A stretch of DNA of 64,000 nt from Arachnopeziza araneosa (lineage: Eukaryota > Ascomycota > Leotiomycetes > Helotiales > Arachnopezizaceae). The notes beneath the pieces were generated by a model, which ran no database searches, was not told where the DNA came from, and saw nothing but the letters and a program-made list of their open reading frames with translations. The translations under genes and the position numbers were made by a program. How positions within the stretch are numbered: position 1 is the stretch's first letter; every line of letters begins with the position of its first letter. Location of the stretch: positions 434,001 to 498,000 of the forward strand of contig QYAI01000020.1 in NCBI GenBank assembly GCA_003988855.1, written 5' to 3'. Below are positions 1 to 9,384 of the stretch, one piece after another.

Positions 1-809
1 TTTGGGCTATTTATTCGTTGAGATAAGAAAAAGACAACATAGTTTCATCAACCACAAGCATTCAAGCAAAGAATGCTCTAGAGTATTCAAGACTTGGATA
101 GATCAGTCTTCAAGCTTGGTCTCGAGCTACTTCAGAAGATGGCTAGCACAATAGAACTTTCTCGACATTTATTTATGCCTAGCATATCATAGCGTCTAAA
201 TAATCTAGCGGCAATCCTGACTTCAAGTCTTTGCTTCGAAAGTTGAGATAGAGTGGAGTGAGGTGTGTTTGAAGTCGAAATGGGGATTCCAGATAAGCGA
301 GGCTACCAAGGACTTTATTGGCTTACCTAATGACAGCAAAAGCTCTAACTTAAGGGAGGTGTGAGACCGAATTACTAGCCTAGTAATGGTTGATATTTAA
401 ATTACTATGATTTATCTTTCATGGTCAAAGGATTTGAATATTGAGGATCCGTGTACAATGTATTCTCAGGAGTATATTTAACGTCGTCGTTCCTCTCATC
501 CTTTGAATGACCGTACAACCCCGCCTTATGTGTGTTCAATGGCAAAGCACCAAGATTGAGGGCTACTTTATATGGATGGTAGTTTTTGGTTTATATTTGT
601 TGCGTTCGCCTCGGTATTCCTTGGGCGACTAAACAGCTCTACCATATAATATGTTACTACTCATATACTGCCTCTAAGCTGTTGTAGGAGACGCTCTACT
701 TGAAAGTATAATGGAGGTTGTGACTGAAACTTTCATCTTAGTTTACCTGCCGCATATCTACTCAGAGATGGGCTGGGCAGTGGTTCTTCAAGATGGTGGA
801 TATCATTAA
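1..809. other. Intergenic, no gene seen
   Basis: AT-rich sequence with no open frame of useful length on either strand. It lies 3' of the reverse-strand Maf gene, so part of it is probably that gene's 3' UTR. I see no repeat or RNA gene in it. Confidence 0.6.
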
Positions 810-1705
810 TCATTCCTCTTCGTCTTCTTCGTCAGATCCCGCATCACCATCCTGATTCAATACTACCTTTTCAACCAGCGACAATGTAGCCCTCAAAGGC
901 AACCCAACAACATTGTCAAAGCTTCCTTCAATCCTCTCTACTAACAAGCTTCCCATTCCTTGAATACCATAACCTCCAGCTTTGTCCGCACCCTCACGCG
1001 TGTTAACATAAGCTTCAATCAATTCGTCACTGATATCTGTTGCGAAAATAACCTTCGTCTCCTCTACAACTGTCTCCAAATTATAGCCTGGATGGCGGGC
1101 ATCTTCTCTTGGTGCCATCACAACAACCGCTGTATAGCATTTATGGACTCTTTGATCCCGAAGCATTCTTAACATCATAATATGATCCTTCTCGCTTCGT
1201 GGCTTTTCTAATATTCGCCCACTATTGGAGACAATCACCGTGTCTGCTGCAACAACCAGAGCCGGATCTGGAATAGAAGCGGGTGTGTTCTCTATGGCGA
1301 CTTGGTAGACGTCCATACATTTTTGTATCGCGGTTTGAAGCACATATTCAAAAGGGCCAAGCTTTTCCTTAGATAGGTTCTCGGGTTTGGTTGATGGTAG
1401 GATTTCGAGATTTTTCAAGCCAAGCTTGCACAGTCAGATGTGGAATTGAAATTTTGATTAGGACATACCATAGAGAGAATCTGTTTCCGTCGAGGGCTTG
1501 CAGATGCCAGAATAACTCTTTTACTTCTCAATTGATCAAGCACGGGAATTGCTAGAGGGAAGGGCCCACGGGGTGGGGGCGGTTTGCTTGTTGGTGGTCC
1601 TGTCCCCAACGGCAAAGCTCCATGCTCTATCGCTGCAGCCTCATATGATGGCGGAGGACCTTTGGTATCATCTAGAGTCTTTGGAGTCTTGTATTTTTCA
1701 GTCAT
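810..1705 (-). CDS. Maf-like nucleotide pyrophosphatase
   Basis: Two exons, 1705-1469 and 1424-810, with a 44-nt intron that starts GTATGT and ends CAAG; 283 residues. Maf/YhdE-type enzymes hydrolyse non-canonical or modified nucleoside triphosphates in the cytosol. What is seen: the phosphate-binding motif SASPRR at residues 68-73, read straight across the intron into LGL, the ADTV motif around 138-142, and the late GSFDNVVGLPL motif. These are the family signatures in the right order. The protein has a 55-residue proline-rich N-terminal extension containing PPPSY, a possible WW-domain ligand, and an acidic tail (DEEDEEE). Both are outside the bacterial-size core of about 190 residues. The ATG at 1705 is the first that keeps the PPPSY region; an earlier in-frame ATG at 1783 would add 26 residues. 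It is divergent to the bHLH gene, with 272 bp between the starts. Confidence 0.93.
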
Positions 1706-1977
1706 TTTCGTGCGTGAATGATTGTTGATAGATAGTGACGCAGTGGCTGACGCTGGTCCCTGAAATTTGGTATACTGGTACAAGGGGACTTACAAGGCTG
1801 AAACACGGCCGTCTCCCAAACGGGAAAGGGCTGTTTCCCCGCGCATGTGACAGTGAGGAGCCTGAAGCTAGGTACTTAACGACATACGACAGATGTCCGA
1901 GGCTGCAGCATATCATATCTTCACAAACAATGTCCTTTGGCTGAAGGCCTTCCGCACGGGTGAAGCGCGCAGCAAAT

Positions 1978-2365
1978 ATGTCAGCATCACCAGCAAGAGA
2001 GGGATCCGCCAATGCCGGTTCCTCAAATGGGAATCTGGACGAGAAGCCTCGACTTTCCGAGCATGAGAAGAAGGCGAATCATATTGCATCGGGTAAAAAT
2101 GCACTCTATCATCAACATTGAAACCTTCCTCTTTAATCAGATCATAAACTAATTCTTACCAGAACAGAAACGTAGACAAGCTATTCGGGAAGGCTTCGAT
2201 AGACTTACAGAGTTGGTTCCCGGTTTAGAAGGTCAAGGTAGAAGTGAAAGCGTCGTTCTCAAGAAGACGGTTGAGTACATGAGAGCGCAGCTTGCGGAGA
2301 GAAGGAGCTTAGTAGCGAGAATTGAGGAGCTAGGCGGACAGGTTGAGGACGGCATGAGACGATAG
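1978..2365 (+). CDS. Small class-B bHLH transcription factor (INO4-like)
   Basis: Two exons, 1978-2092 and 2163-2365, 105 residues; the 70-nt intron interrupts the basic region after codon 38. The upstream in-frame ATG at 1930 hits a stop after four codons, so 1978 is the start. The protein is almost only a bHLH domain: the basic region has His35, Glu39 and Arg43 in the H-x3-E-x3-R spacing that contacts CANNTG boxes. The final Arg is the mark of CACGTG-preferring (class B) proteins. Then come helix 1 (AIREGFDRLTELVPGL), a short loop and helix 2 with a leucine/valine heptad. The small size resembles yeast Ino4, which acts as a heterodimer on phospholipid genes; the exact orthology is inference. 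It has no activation domain, so a partner is likely. Confidence 0.85.
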
Positions 2366-2600
2366 GACATAGAATAGCGTTCATAGTTGATTTGACTTGA
2401 CGATGAGCATGTGGGCGTAATGATACCAATGGGAGATATGGATTGATGATGATGGGAGGGTGATCTGGACAGTCTCGCAAGACATAAACTTTCATTAAAA
2501 AAAATAGGAGCAGTTATATTGGTAGTAGCTCATTTGTACCACCTGCTTGTAATCTCGATACATGCATTGTACAAGTATCATACATCCTATACTACAAACC

Positions 2601-4115
2601 CTAATTATGGGCTTTTTCGATATTAACTAGCCTTTCTTTAAGGGTCTTAGCATCTAGTGATATACGAGTTAGTTCTTCAGAGGAGAAATTCCCGGCTGGG
2701 ATACCTGAGAAGTCGACAGCAAGCTGATTATTCTGCACATCTTTGCTACCAACTACTGCAATAACTCCATATCGCAATCTTTTGGCTTCAGATAATTTCT
2801 TCTTTAAAGTTATCGGCCGGTCATCCACGTGGACCGAAATCCGGCCACTCTCCCTTTCAACAGCACTCTCAAGACCAGCGTTGCCAACTCCTCGTAGGAT
2901 ATTTTGACACTTTCGAGCATATTCCACAATCTCTGGCGAGTCGGATACTGTCAAGATAGCTACTTGCCGAGGATTCAACCAAAATGGCCATCGACCATTA
3001 TAATGCTCTATCAAAAGAGCCATGATTCGTTCCACCGACCCTAGCACGGCCCGATGAATTAAGACTGGAGTGACTGGTCCTTGAACGGCCAGTAAGGCGG
3101 CATCATCTGTAGTCAATCCCTTCTGCTCAAGTTCTGGAGCGGGTGCCTGATATTCGAGCTCGAAACGCTTTGGAAGCTGGAAATCTAACTGTATTGTTGC
3201 CGTTTGATGTTCCTTCCCATCCGAATCCTTCAATATTATATCAATCTTTGGTCCGTAGAAGGCGCCATCCCCCTCATTCACGCTCCACGGCATTCCACTT
3301 GCATCAAGTGACTCTTTCAGTGCGGCCTCAGCATTATTCCACTCCTCTACCGTCCCTATGAAATGGTCTGCAGGCCTCGTGGAGAGAGCTAATCGATATG
3401 AACCCAACCGCAATATGCGATAAGTCAAAGCTACAAATTCTAGCGTTTTGGATATCTCGCTCCGAATCTGGGAAGGCCGGCAGAAAATATGTCCATCATC
3501 CTGATGAAAGCGTCGAACTCTAGTCAATCCACTCAAGGCGCCATGTATTTCATTCCGATGAAGAGAGCTGAAGTCTGCATATCGTATAGGAAGGTCTCGA
3601 TAACTTCTCATTTTCGAGCCGAAGATCAAGCAGTGACCTGGACAATTCATGGGTTTCAACCCATACTCCTCATCTTCTCCAATCTGCTGGCCCTCTTTTG
3701 TTCCAGAGGCTCCCCGCCCTGTCACAGCATACATATCGTCTGCATAGTTCTCCCAATGTCCTGACTTCTCCCATAGTGACTTCTTGTATATTGTTGGAGT
3801 AATGACTTCTTGAAACCCGAATTGCTCATACTGTGCTCTTAAAAAATCGGTGAGCTTGTTAAATATCCTTGTGCCATTTGGGAGGAATAGAGGAGACCCA
3901 GGACTATATTTCGATGTGATGAAAAGCTCTTGTTCAACAGCTAGTTCGCGGTGGTCAGGCCGAGCAGCTTTCGGAGCTCCAGGAATTGGTGCAGATGTCA
4001 CCGCAGGCTCGCAGGCAGAACAGTAGCCATGTTGTTGTCTTCGACTGGCTCGGTATGCGATACCCGGTACTTGTGAAGCTCTTTGAAGCAGTCGGAGAGC
4101 TCTCACGGGGAGCAT
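2601..4115 (-). CDS. MST1: Threonyl-tRNA synthetase, mitochondrial
   Basis: One exon, 504 residues from the ATG at 4115. It charges mitochondrial tRNA-Thr. The N-terminus (MLPVRALRLLQRAS, then Arg-rich to about residue 26) looks like a mitochondrial presequence. The class II core follows: zinc ligand Cys in MNCPGHC near residue 158, motif 2 around FSSLHRNEIHGALSGL and RVRRFHQDDGHIFC, motif 3 at HRAVLGSVERIMALL, then the anticodon-binding domain beginning PRQVAILTVSD. It lacks the N-terminal TGS and editing domains of the cytosolic enzyme, as yeast Mst1 does, which supports the organelle form. An in-frame ATG at 4229 would add 38 residues. It is convergent with the bHLH gene (235 bp apart) and divergent from the next membrane-protein gene. 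Confidence 0.95.
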   Translation of the reverse strand: MLPVRALRLLQRASQVPGIAYRASRRQQHGYCSACEPAVTSAPIPGAPKAARPDHRELAVEQELFITSKYSPGSPLFLPNGTRIFNKLTDFLRAQYEQFGFQEVITPTIYKKSLWEKSGHWENYADDMYAVTGRGASGTKEGQQIGEDEEYGLKPMNCPGHCLIFGSKMRSYRDLPIRYADFSSLHRNEIHGALSGLTRVRRFHQDDGHIFCRPSQIRSEISKTLEFVALTYRILRLGSYRLALSTRPADHFIGTVEEWNNAEAALKESLDASGMPWSVNEGDGAFYGPKIDIILKDSDGKEHQTATIQLDFQLPKRFELEYQAPAPELEQKGLTTDDAALLAVQGPVTPVLIHRAVLGSVERIMALLIEHYNGRWPFWLNPRQVAILTVSDSPEIVEYARKCQNILRGVGNAGLESAVERESGRISVHVDDRPITLKKKLSEAKRLRYGVIAVVGSKDVQNNQLAVDFSGIPAGNFSSEELTRISLDAKTLKERLVNIEKAHN

Positions 4116-4443
4116 CACGAATATTGCACGAGATCGAATAGCTTTAACATTTTCTCGCGGTTCGTTGGACCAGGCGCGTTGATCCCTGCAGAATCGGAGG
4201 CAAGTCGCGAGGCCATGCGACAACGTCATGAATTGTCGTTGTCAACTGACGAGGCCCATTCTCCCCATGTTCTTCCTCAATACACAATCCTCTATGGAAT
4301 ATATCGCAATATCGAACATCCACCCGGTACTTGATGTTGTGTTTCCCATCCCCATCAAATGACCCTCGCCGACCAGCGCATTATTCCAGCCACCAACCAG
4401 TATCGGTATTCTAAATTTGAAAATTGCCAAATAACGACTCAAA

Positions 4444-6069
4444 ATGTCATCTAACAAGCCAAAGCTACAACTTGGAGAATCTTGGGTGGTAGAAGGAGAC
4501 GAAGACTCAGATTACTCTCCGAAGGAAGAAGAGCCGATTCCCAAATCGAAAAGAACCCCACCTCGAAGATCTACAAGAGGGGAGAACAGGTCCCCAGAAC
4601 CAGAATTTGTAATGCCTTCAATATACATTGATTCCATGGACGTTTCAAGAAGTAGTTCGCCGATAAAAGCAAAATCTAGCGGTGTTCGCGCAGACAACTT
4701 ACAAGAAACACGAAGAAGAACGCGCCCAGGCACCAATAATGGAACCCCCGAGAAACGCAGCAGAACCAATATTGAACAACAAGCACCATCTCGCAGAGCA
4801 GAGTCCGGAAGTCTTCAGGATATTATTGACGTTGCTGTGGATCATTTTACAACCATTATGTCATGGTTATTTGAGGTTTTTGGAGGAGCTTTGAAAGTCC
4901 TCAAAACGCCTCTATCCTATATTCTTGCGGTATGGCTCTTATTCGGGCTCCTTGTTATCGTCCGAAATCTCGTCACAAACTCCGTCTATGCCTCTCTATC
5001 GCCAATTTGTAGGGTACCTGGCGTATCATTTTTGAACCTGCCTTTCTGCCCTATCTATCGGGTCGACACCAGCAATGGACCACCGCCTACAGTCGAATTT
5101 GATCAGCTGATGGCAGTGCAATCTAAATTTGAAGAAGTATTGGAAGACAGTGCTGGTGGGGTCTCTCTTCCTCTAGATATGAAACGTGGAGAAGCATCTA
5201 TTCGGGATTTGAGGCAGTTAGTTCGGTACAGTCATTTACACTCTAAGTAAGTCTATCTTCATATTTGTGCATGGGTGTTTCTAATTATTAGTAGGAACGA
5301 ACTGGTACTCGAGTTTGATGGTTTTATTGAGACTGCCCGGATTGCTTCCTATGACCTTCAAAAATTCAATAGTCACGTTGGCCGCGCAGTTGATAATGTC
5401 ATCTCAACGACTCGTTGGACGACGAGAGTTCTTGACGGGATTCAGGAGCGAGACGCATCTCGCGGTACGGTCAATGCCTTCATCAATGACAAGTTACTCG
5501 CACCTTTCCAGCCAGTGAAGTTTACTGAAAGCATACTTTTGGACCACTATATCCAGCATACTCGCATCGTTGAAGAGGAAATTTTGAAACTCATTGAAGA
5601 AGCCCAAGCTATTCTCACTGTCCTCAACAACCTTGAAGACCGTCTCGACATTATTCATGGTATTGCAACTCGAGACGATATGCATGCTAAAGCTCTGAAA
5701 GAGGAAGTATTAGCAGAACTGTGGACTATGGTCGGTGGGAATCGAGGCAAACTCAACAAGATGGACAAGCAATTGAATCTTCTCAAACAGGTTGGACTTT
5801 ATCGAAAAAGTGCCTTTGCTCATGTTTCTGGGACCATTGTTCGTCTTCAAGCTATCAGCGCTGGACTAGAGGACCTGCGAGATCGAGTTGGATCCCCCGA
5901 GCTCCTTCGCGATAGAATTGATATTCCTCTCTCTGTTCATATTGAAAATATCCAGAAAGGAGTTGAGAGATTAGAAGAGAGTCGGCAGAATGCTCGAAAG
6001 CTTGAGGATGAGCATATCAGGAAGACTTTGGAACGTGGGAGACTAGAAGGCACGATGATAGATGGATGA
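4444..6069 (+). CDS. Fungal single-pass membrane protein with coiled-coil-like C-terminus
   Basis: Two exons, 4444-5246 and 5295-6069; 525 residues. Residues 1-125 are charged and disordered with basic patches (KSKRTPPRRSTR, RRRTRP). One strong membrane helix lies at about 159-175 (ILAVWLLFGLLVIV). The segment after the helix has a conserved-looking Cys/Pro stretch (CRVPGVSFLNLPFC), followed by about 300 residues of amphipathic helix rich in Leu, Glu and Lys, without enzyme motifs. I do not recognise a named family. The architecture (basic N-terminus, one helix, long helical lumen or cytosol domain) would fit a nuclear-envelope or ER protein, but this is inference. The intron ends in TAGTAG, so either of two in-frame acceptors could be used (exon 2 from 5292 or 5295), changing Lys to Asn-Arg. 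Confidence 0.85.
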
Positions 6070-6380
6070 TATAGGCTATGACTTTATGATATCTAAATGG
6101 GTTGTCTCTGCTGGCCAGATGTTGGAGTTAGTTCTTGGTGCAGCGGCCTCTAGGGCGTACATGATACCCATATGAATCAATGATATTGCATTTTTATTTA
6201 CTATAATCCTGATTACTGTGGTCGAAAGTCCTTTCGAGTAATTGATTTGGTCACCATCTCTCACGATAGCCATTCTATAAGTAGTGTTCAATGTACTTCA
6301 ATGAAATAGCTCATATTCTCAATATTTCCTATGAGACTCGTCATGCTCATCTAACACACCCACACTCAAAAACAAACTCA
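6070..6380. other. Intergenic between membrane-protein gene and P450 relic
   Basis: AT-rich, no supported frame. It probably contains the 3' UTRs of the two converging loci. Confidence 0.5.
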
Positions 6381-7302
6381 TCAAGTATTCATCACGAGCT
6401 TAGCAGCCGTTACAGAACGCGGTATAAGAACAGCAGGAAGTTCCTCAGGACGACTATTTTGTGAGTTACAATGTCAAATTGCTCCTGTCGGCACAGAGGA
6501 ACATACCTAGCAATACCAGTGGTGAACTTTGGAGACGGCGTGATCTCATTCCCACCCTCGTCCTTCGCTTTTGTGATTTTGAATGTGGTGAGGATAGTAG
6601 CGATGACTATCCAGACGCTAGCTGCTGCTAGGTGGCGACTTGGACAGATCCTGTTTCTGTTGATCAATGTTGATTTGGTAAACCGGCAATGTGGCTACTC
6701 TTCAAAGAATGCATGCTTGGTCTACTACTGTAATTCCCTCCTCTCTTCTCAAGAATTGTCGTCGCTGCCTCAACGCTGTTGAGAATAATGGTGGGCTTCC
6801 AAGGAACTCCAGATAGAGAATATCAGTATCTGTACAGTGTCAATGTATCGGCTTTGAGAGAATAACAGCCTAAAAAACTATATTCCTTTCCTAATTTTAT
6901 GCACGTCAGTTCCGGCCTGTTGGCCAGGATAAGCGAGGCAGTCAAAATTCGTCTTCGCCAAAGCGTCAGAAAATCGTAAAGTCGAAGCTCAAATACTACA
7001 ATCCTTACTCTACTAAAGTCGATAAAAATTCCAGACAATGAAAGATAAGTATCTAAGAGCTCTGCATTTAAGTTTTAAGTGCTTGTTTAAGACGGGTATT
7101 AGCATTTTCTAGTTTTTATTTTTATGTTCGTTCGGCGAAGACGAATTTTACCCGCCTCGAAGTCCCACGTGCCCGAAAAAGGATCTGCAGGAGGTCCTGG
7201 AGGAAGTGGCACTGGGTTCTTGGGATTCACTCTTTGAGTTGATATCCACCGTATAAATGCTAACAGGAACGGAATTAGAAGTTCTGGAAGTAGGAGAGCC
7301 AT
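6381..7302 (-). pseudogene. Cytochrome P450 relic (decayed)
   Basis: Pieces of one P450 appear in order on the reverse strand. From the start at 7302: hydrophobic anchor (MALLLPELLIPFLLAFI) and the hinge PLPPGPPADPF. At 6830-6690 comes PTIILNSVEAATTILEKR then GGNYSSRP, the usual segment near residues 70-100. At 6667-6510 comes the haem-binding region RICPSRHLAAASVW, followed by the late motif KFTTGIA. After a 54-nt intron (6509-6456) the C-terminus ends at 6381. The haem loop is damaged (Ser replaces the usual Gly in ICPGRHL and the preceding FGFGRR is lost), single-base losses lie after PPADPF and before PTIILNS, and about 340 codons of the middle are missing. A TIR element sits at 6934-7159. 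The surviving pieces resemble fungal CYPs of the O-methylsterigmatocystin-oxidoreductase type. It cannot make an active enzyme. Confidence 0.88.
6934..7159. mobile_element. 226-bp MITE-like element with terminal inverted repeats
   Basis: The left end (6934-6962) and the reverse complement of the right end (7131-7159) match at 25 of 29 positions; both begin CGAGGC and share AAAATTCGTCTTCGCC. The trinucleotide AAG flanks both sides (6931-6933 and 7160-7162), a likely 3-bp target duplication. Taking away the element and one AAG joins the P450 codons before and after it in one open frame (GHVGL then ILANRPELT), which fits insertion into an older P450 copy. The interior has no coding capacity. The superfamily is not clear: a 3-bp duplication occurs with CACTA or PIF/Harbinger types, but the termini match neither textbook consensus. 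Confidence 0.72.
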
Positions 7303-7398
7303 TGCGAGCTTCCAAATTTCAGATGCCCCTAGGACGTTTAGAACTTCAGATAGAATTCGGAAACGGGAATAGATAACTCTCCATCTTTATTCTGCCTC

Positions 7399-7796
7399 GT
7401 GATAAATTGTGAGCAGGGTTGGCTGCGACTACTACAAGCACGCCGTGAACGGCATTGCCAGCAGATGATGGACGCTTCCCGACGAATGGTGGAAAAGGAT
7501 GCGCAACTAGAGATGGGTATACCCGAGACGGCACATGTGAGGATCTTTAAAAGGCTGCTTTCGAAGCATATCGCTACTCCTCGAACTGAAGGTTTGAAAG
7601 ACAATATATGTAGACTGGACCTGATAGATAGCTTGCAGAGTTGAGGCAGGTATCGCAAGTCGCTGAGACACATCGGCATCGAATTTGTAACTCCGCACTT
7701 TTCGCGTATCAGAAAGAGCATGCGTTCTGGTTAGCAAGATCTGCACAGTTTGAGAAGGAATGGAAGCTCCTTGAGCTCAAGAAAATAGCCTCTTGA
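7399..7796 (+). pseudogene. Frameshifted gene relic, unknown family
   Basis: From about 7399 a forward frame reads as a charged helical protein (WLRLLQARRERHCQQMM, ASRRMVEKDAQLEMG, RIFKRLLSKH) and stops at 7644. Near 7640 a neighbouring frame takes over with the same character (LRQVSQVAETHRHRIC, SALFAYQKEHAFWLARS, QFEKEWKLLELKKIAS) and ends in TGA at 7794-7796. One lost base at about 7638-7640 would join them. No ATG starts the first part, and its 5' side abuts the P450 relic head-to-head. I read it as the truncated C-terminal half of an old gene. I do not recognise the family; chance open frames cannot be excluded. Confidence 0.45.
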
Positions 7797-8100
7797 TGCC
7801 ATTTGGTCGCCCGCAGTGTTTGTAAACAAAGAAAGTAATAGAAGTCGCTTACAGCCCCTGACCATCGCGCTTCAGGGGTCCAGCCTTGCTGGCGAGCGTG
7901 CTACCAATCACAGACGCGACGCGCTTTCAGTAGAGCTTGAGCTCTGACCTCGAATTCCAATGGAAATCGATACATTTCTCTGAACATCACACTCATTTAC
8001 CCTATCCTCGCCCTCTCCTTCAATGGGAGATTGTATCTCCTATTTTCAACCTTTATTCTAAAACACATCTTGAATCCTCAGAGTCTGGAAATTACACGAG
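7797..8100. other. Intergenic, upstream of surface-protein gene
   Basis: Presumed promoter and 5' UTR of the gene that starts at 8101. I recognise no element in it. Confidence 0.5.
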
Positions 8101-9384
8101 ATGTACAAATCAAGGGTGAGCAGCGTAATTCTCGCTGCAGCAACTCTATGGTTCAGTAATGCTGTTATTGCAGGCCCAATGATTCCCAAAGATAGTACGT
8201 ATATCCACCAGGTCAATTGGCCTTGATGCGAGCCGTGCTCACATCCGGCTTCAAGATCGTTGTGCTGACTGTGTCGCTTCATATATTTAGTCACCGAATC
8301 TGCCCTTGATCCATGGGTATCTGTAGATGCCAGCGGGGTCCCAGTCTCTACAATTACCCCGGCCTTGACAACAATAAGTGGAACACCAACTACCATTGGA
8401 GCAATTCCTGCCAGTCTCACTGCAACGACGACTCCTACTCCGAGCGATTCGAAGCCTACGGAAACGTCTGTGGCGACTGGAGGAGGCTCATATCAGGTAT
8501 GCAATAACTTGGATCAGGATTATGCGCCGTTCTGCAAGCCAAATAATGGTACGGTGGTTTGGGTCGATAATACATACTATGGTGAGTTGGTTACTGCGTA
8601 CGATGGAGTATATCTAATGGCTAGTAGTGACCTGGGACATAAACTTCTTCAGTGAGAAGAATGCAACTCTGGTCCTCATTGCGAACTATGTCAATGTCTC
8701 GGACGGCAGCGGTGCCATTGCCTTTACATCTCCAATGATTGGAGCTCAGCAGGGTTTCTATGCTTGGACAATTGATAAAGCTTGGAAGAAGGGCCTCTCT
8801 TCCAACAATATTACTCTTTTCATGAATCCAACCGCTCCACTAAGCGGACAATCTCAAAGTTTTGAAGGTAGGACAGATCATTGATATATCTCATTGTTTG
8901 CTCTAGCAGGTCCTATGCTGACGTTAACCCAGGCCCAACACTTATGGTAACCACTAAACCTGCTACCTACTACCAACAACCACACACCAAAGCTCCAGAA
9001 GGACAGTCGCTCTACATCGCCCTTCCTATCGTCTTCGGCTTCATAGTGGCTTGTGTATGTGGCACTTTCATCATCAACCGCAAGCAACGCAGGATCGGAC
9101 TCGGTAACGTGATGGGACGTCGAAATGGCTATGGCGTGGGCAAATCCCGCACACAAAGGATGGGGCAAGGGAAGAAGAAAGCAGCCGTGATTGCTCTGAG
9201 GGAGCAAGAACTGACAGCAGGAGGTCAGTACAGGGATAAGCCTGAGGATTCTACGATTGATAGAGGAAGAGGAGATGGACATGCCAGAGCGGACTCAGAT
9301 GCTCTGGGCAGTCTGGCGGGATCAATCAAAGAGAATAGTCACTTTGAAAGGGAAACAGCACACAGCGGCCAGCATGCATTTTGA
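8101..9384 (+). CDS. Ser/Thr-rich secreted single-pass membrane protein
   Basis: Four exons: 8101-8194, 8291-8581, 8628-8867, 8933-9384; 358 residues. It has a signal peptide (about 1-24: ILAAATLWFSNAVIAG), a Thr/Ser/Pro-rich stretch likely to carry O-glycans, and an ectodomain (VCNNLDQDYAPFCKP, then YYVTWDINFF, up to about residue 215). One membrane helix follows (SLYIALPIVFGFIVACVCG), with a basic cytosolic tail (RKQRR, KGKKK-like clusters) of about 110 residues. The YYVTWD-type ectodomain occurs in many uncharacterised fungal surface proteins (DUF7137-like from memory; not verified). A role in wall sensing is possible by analogy of layout only. Intron 2 ends TAGTAG and could use either AG; the second restores YYVTWD. 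Confidence 0.85.
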
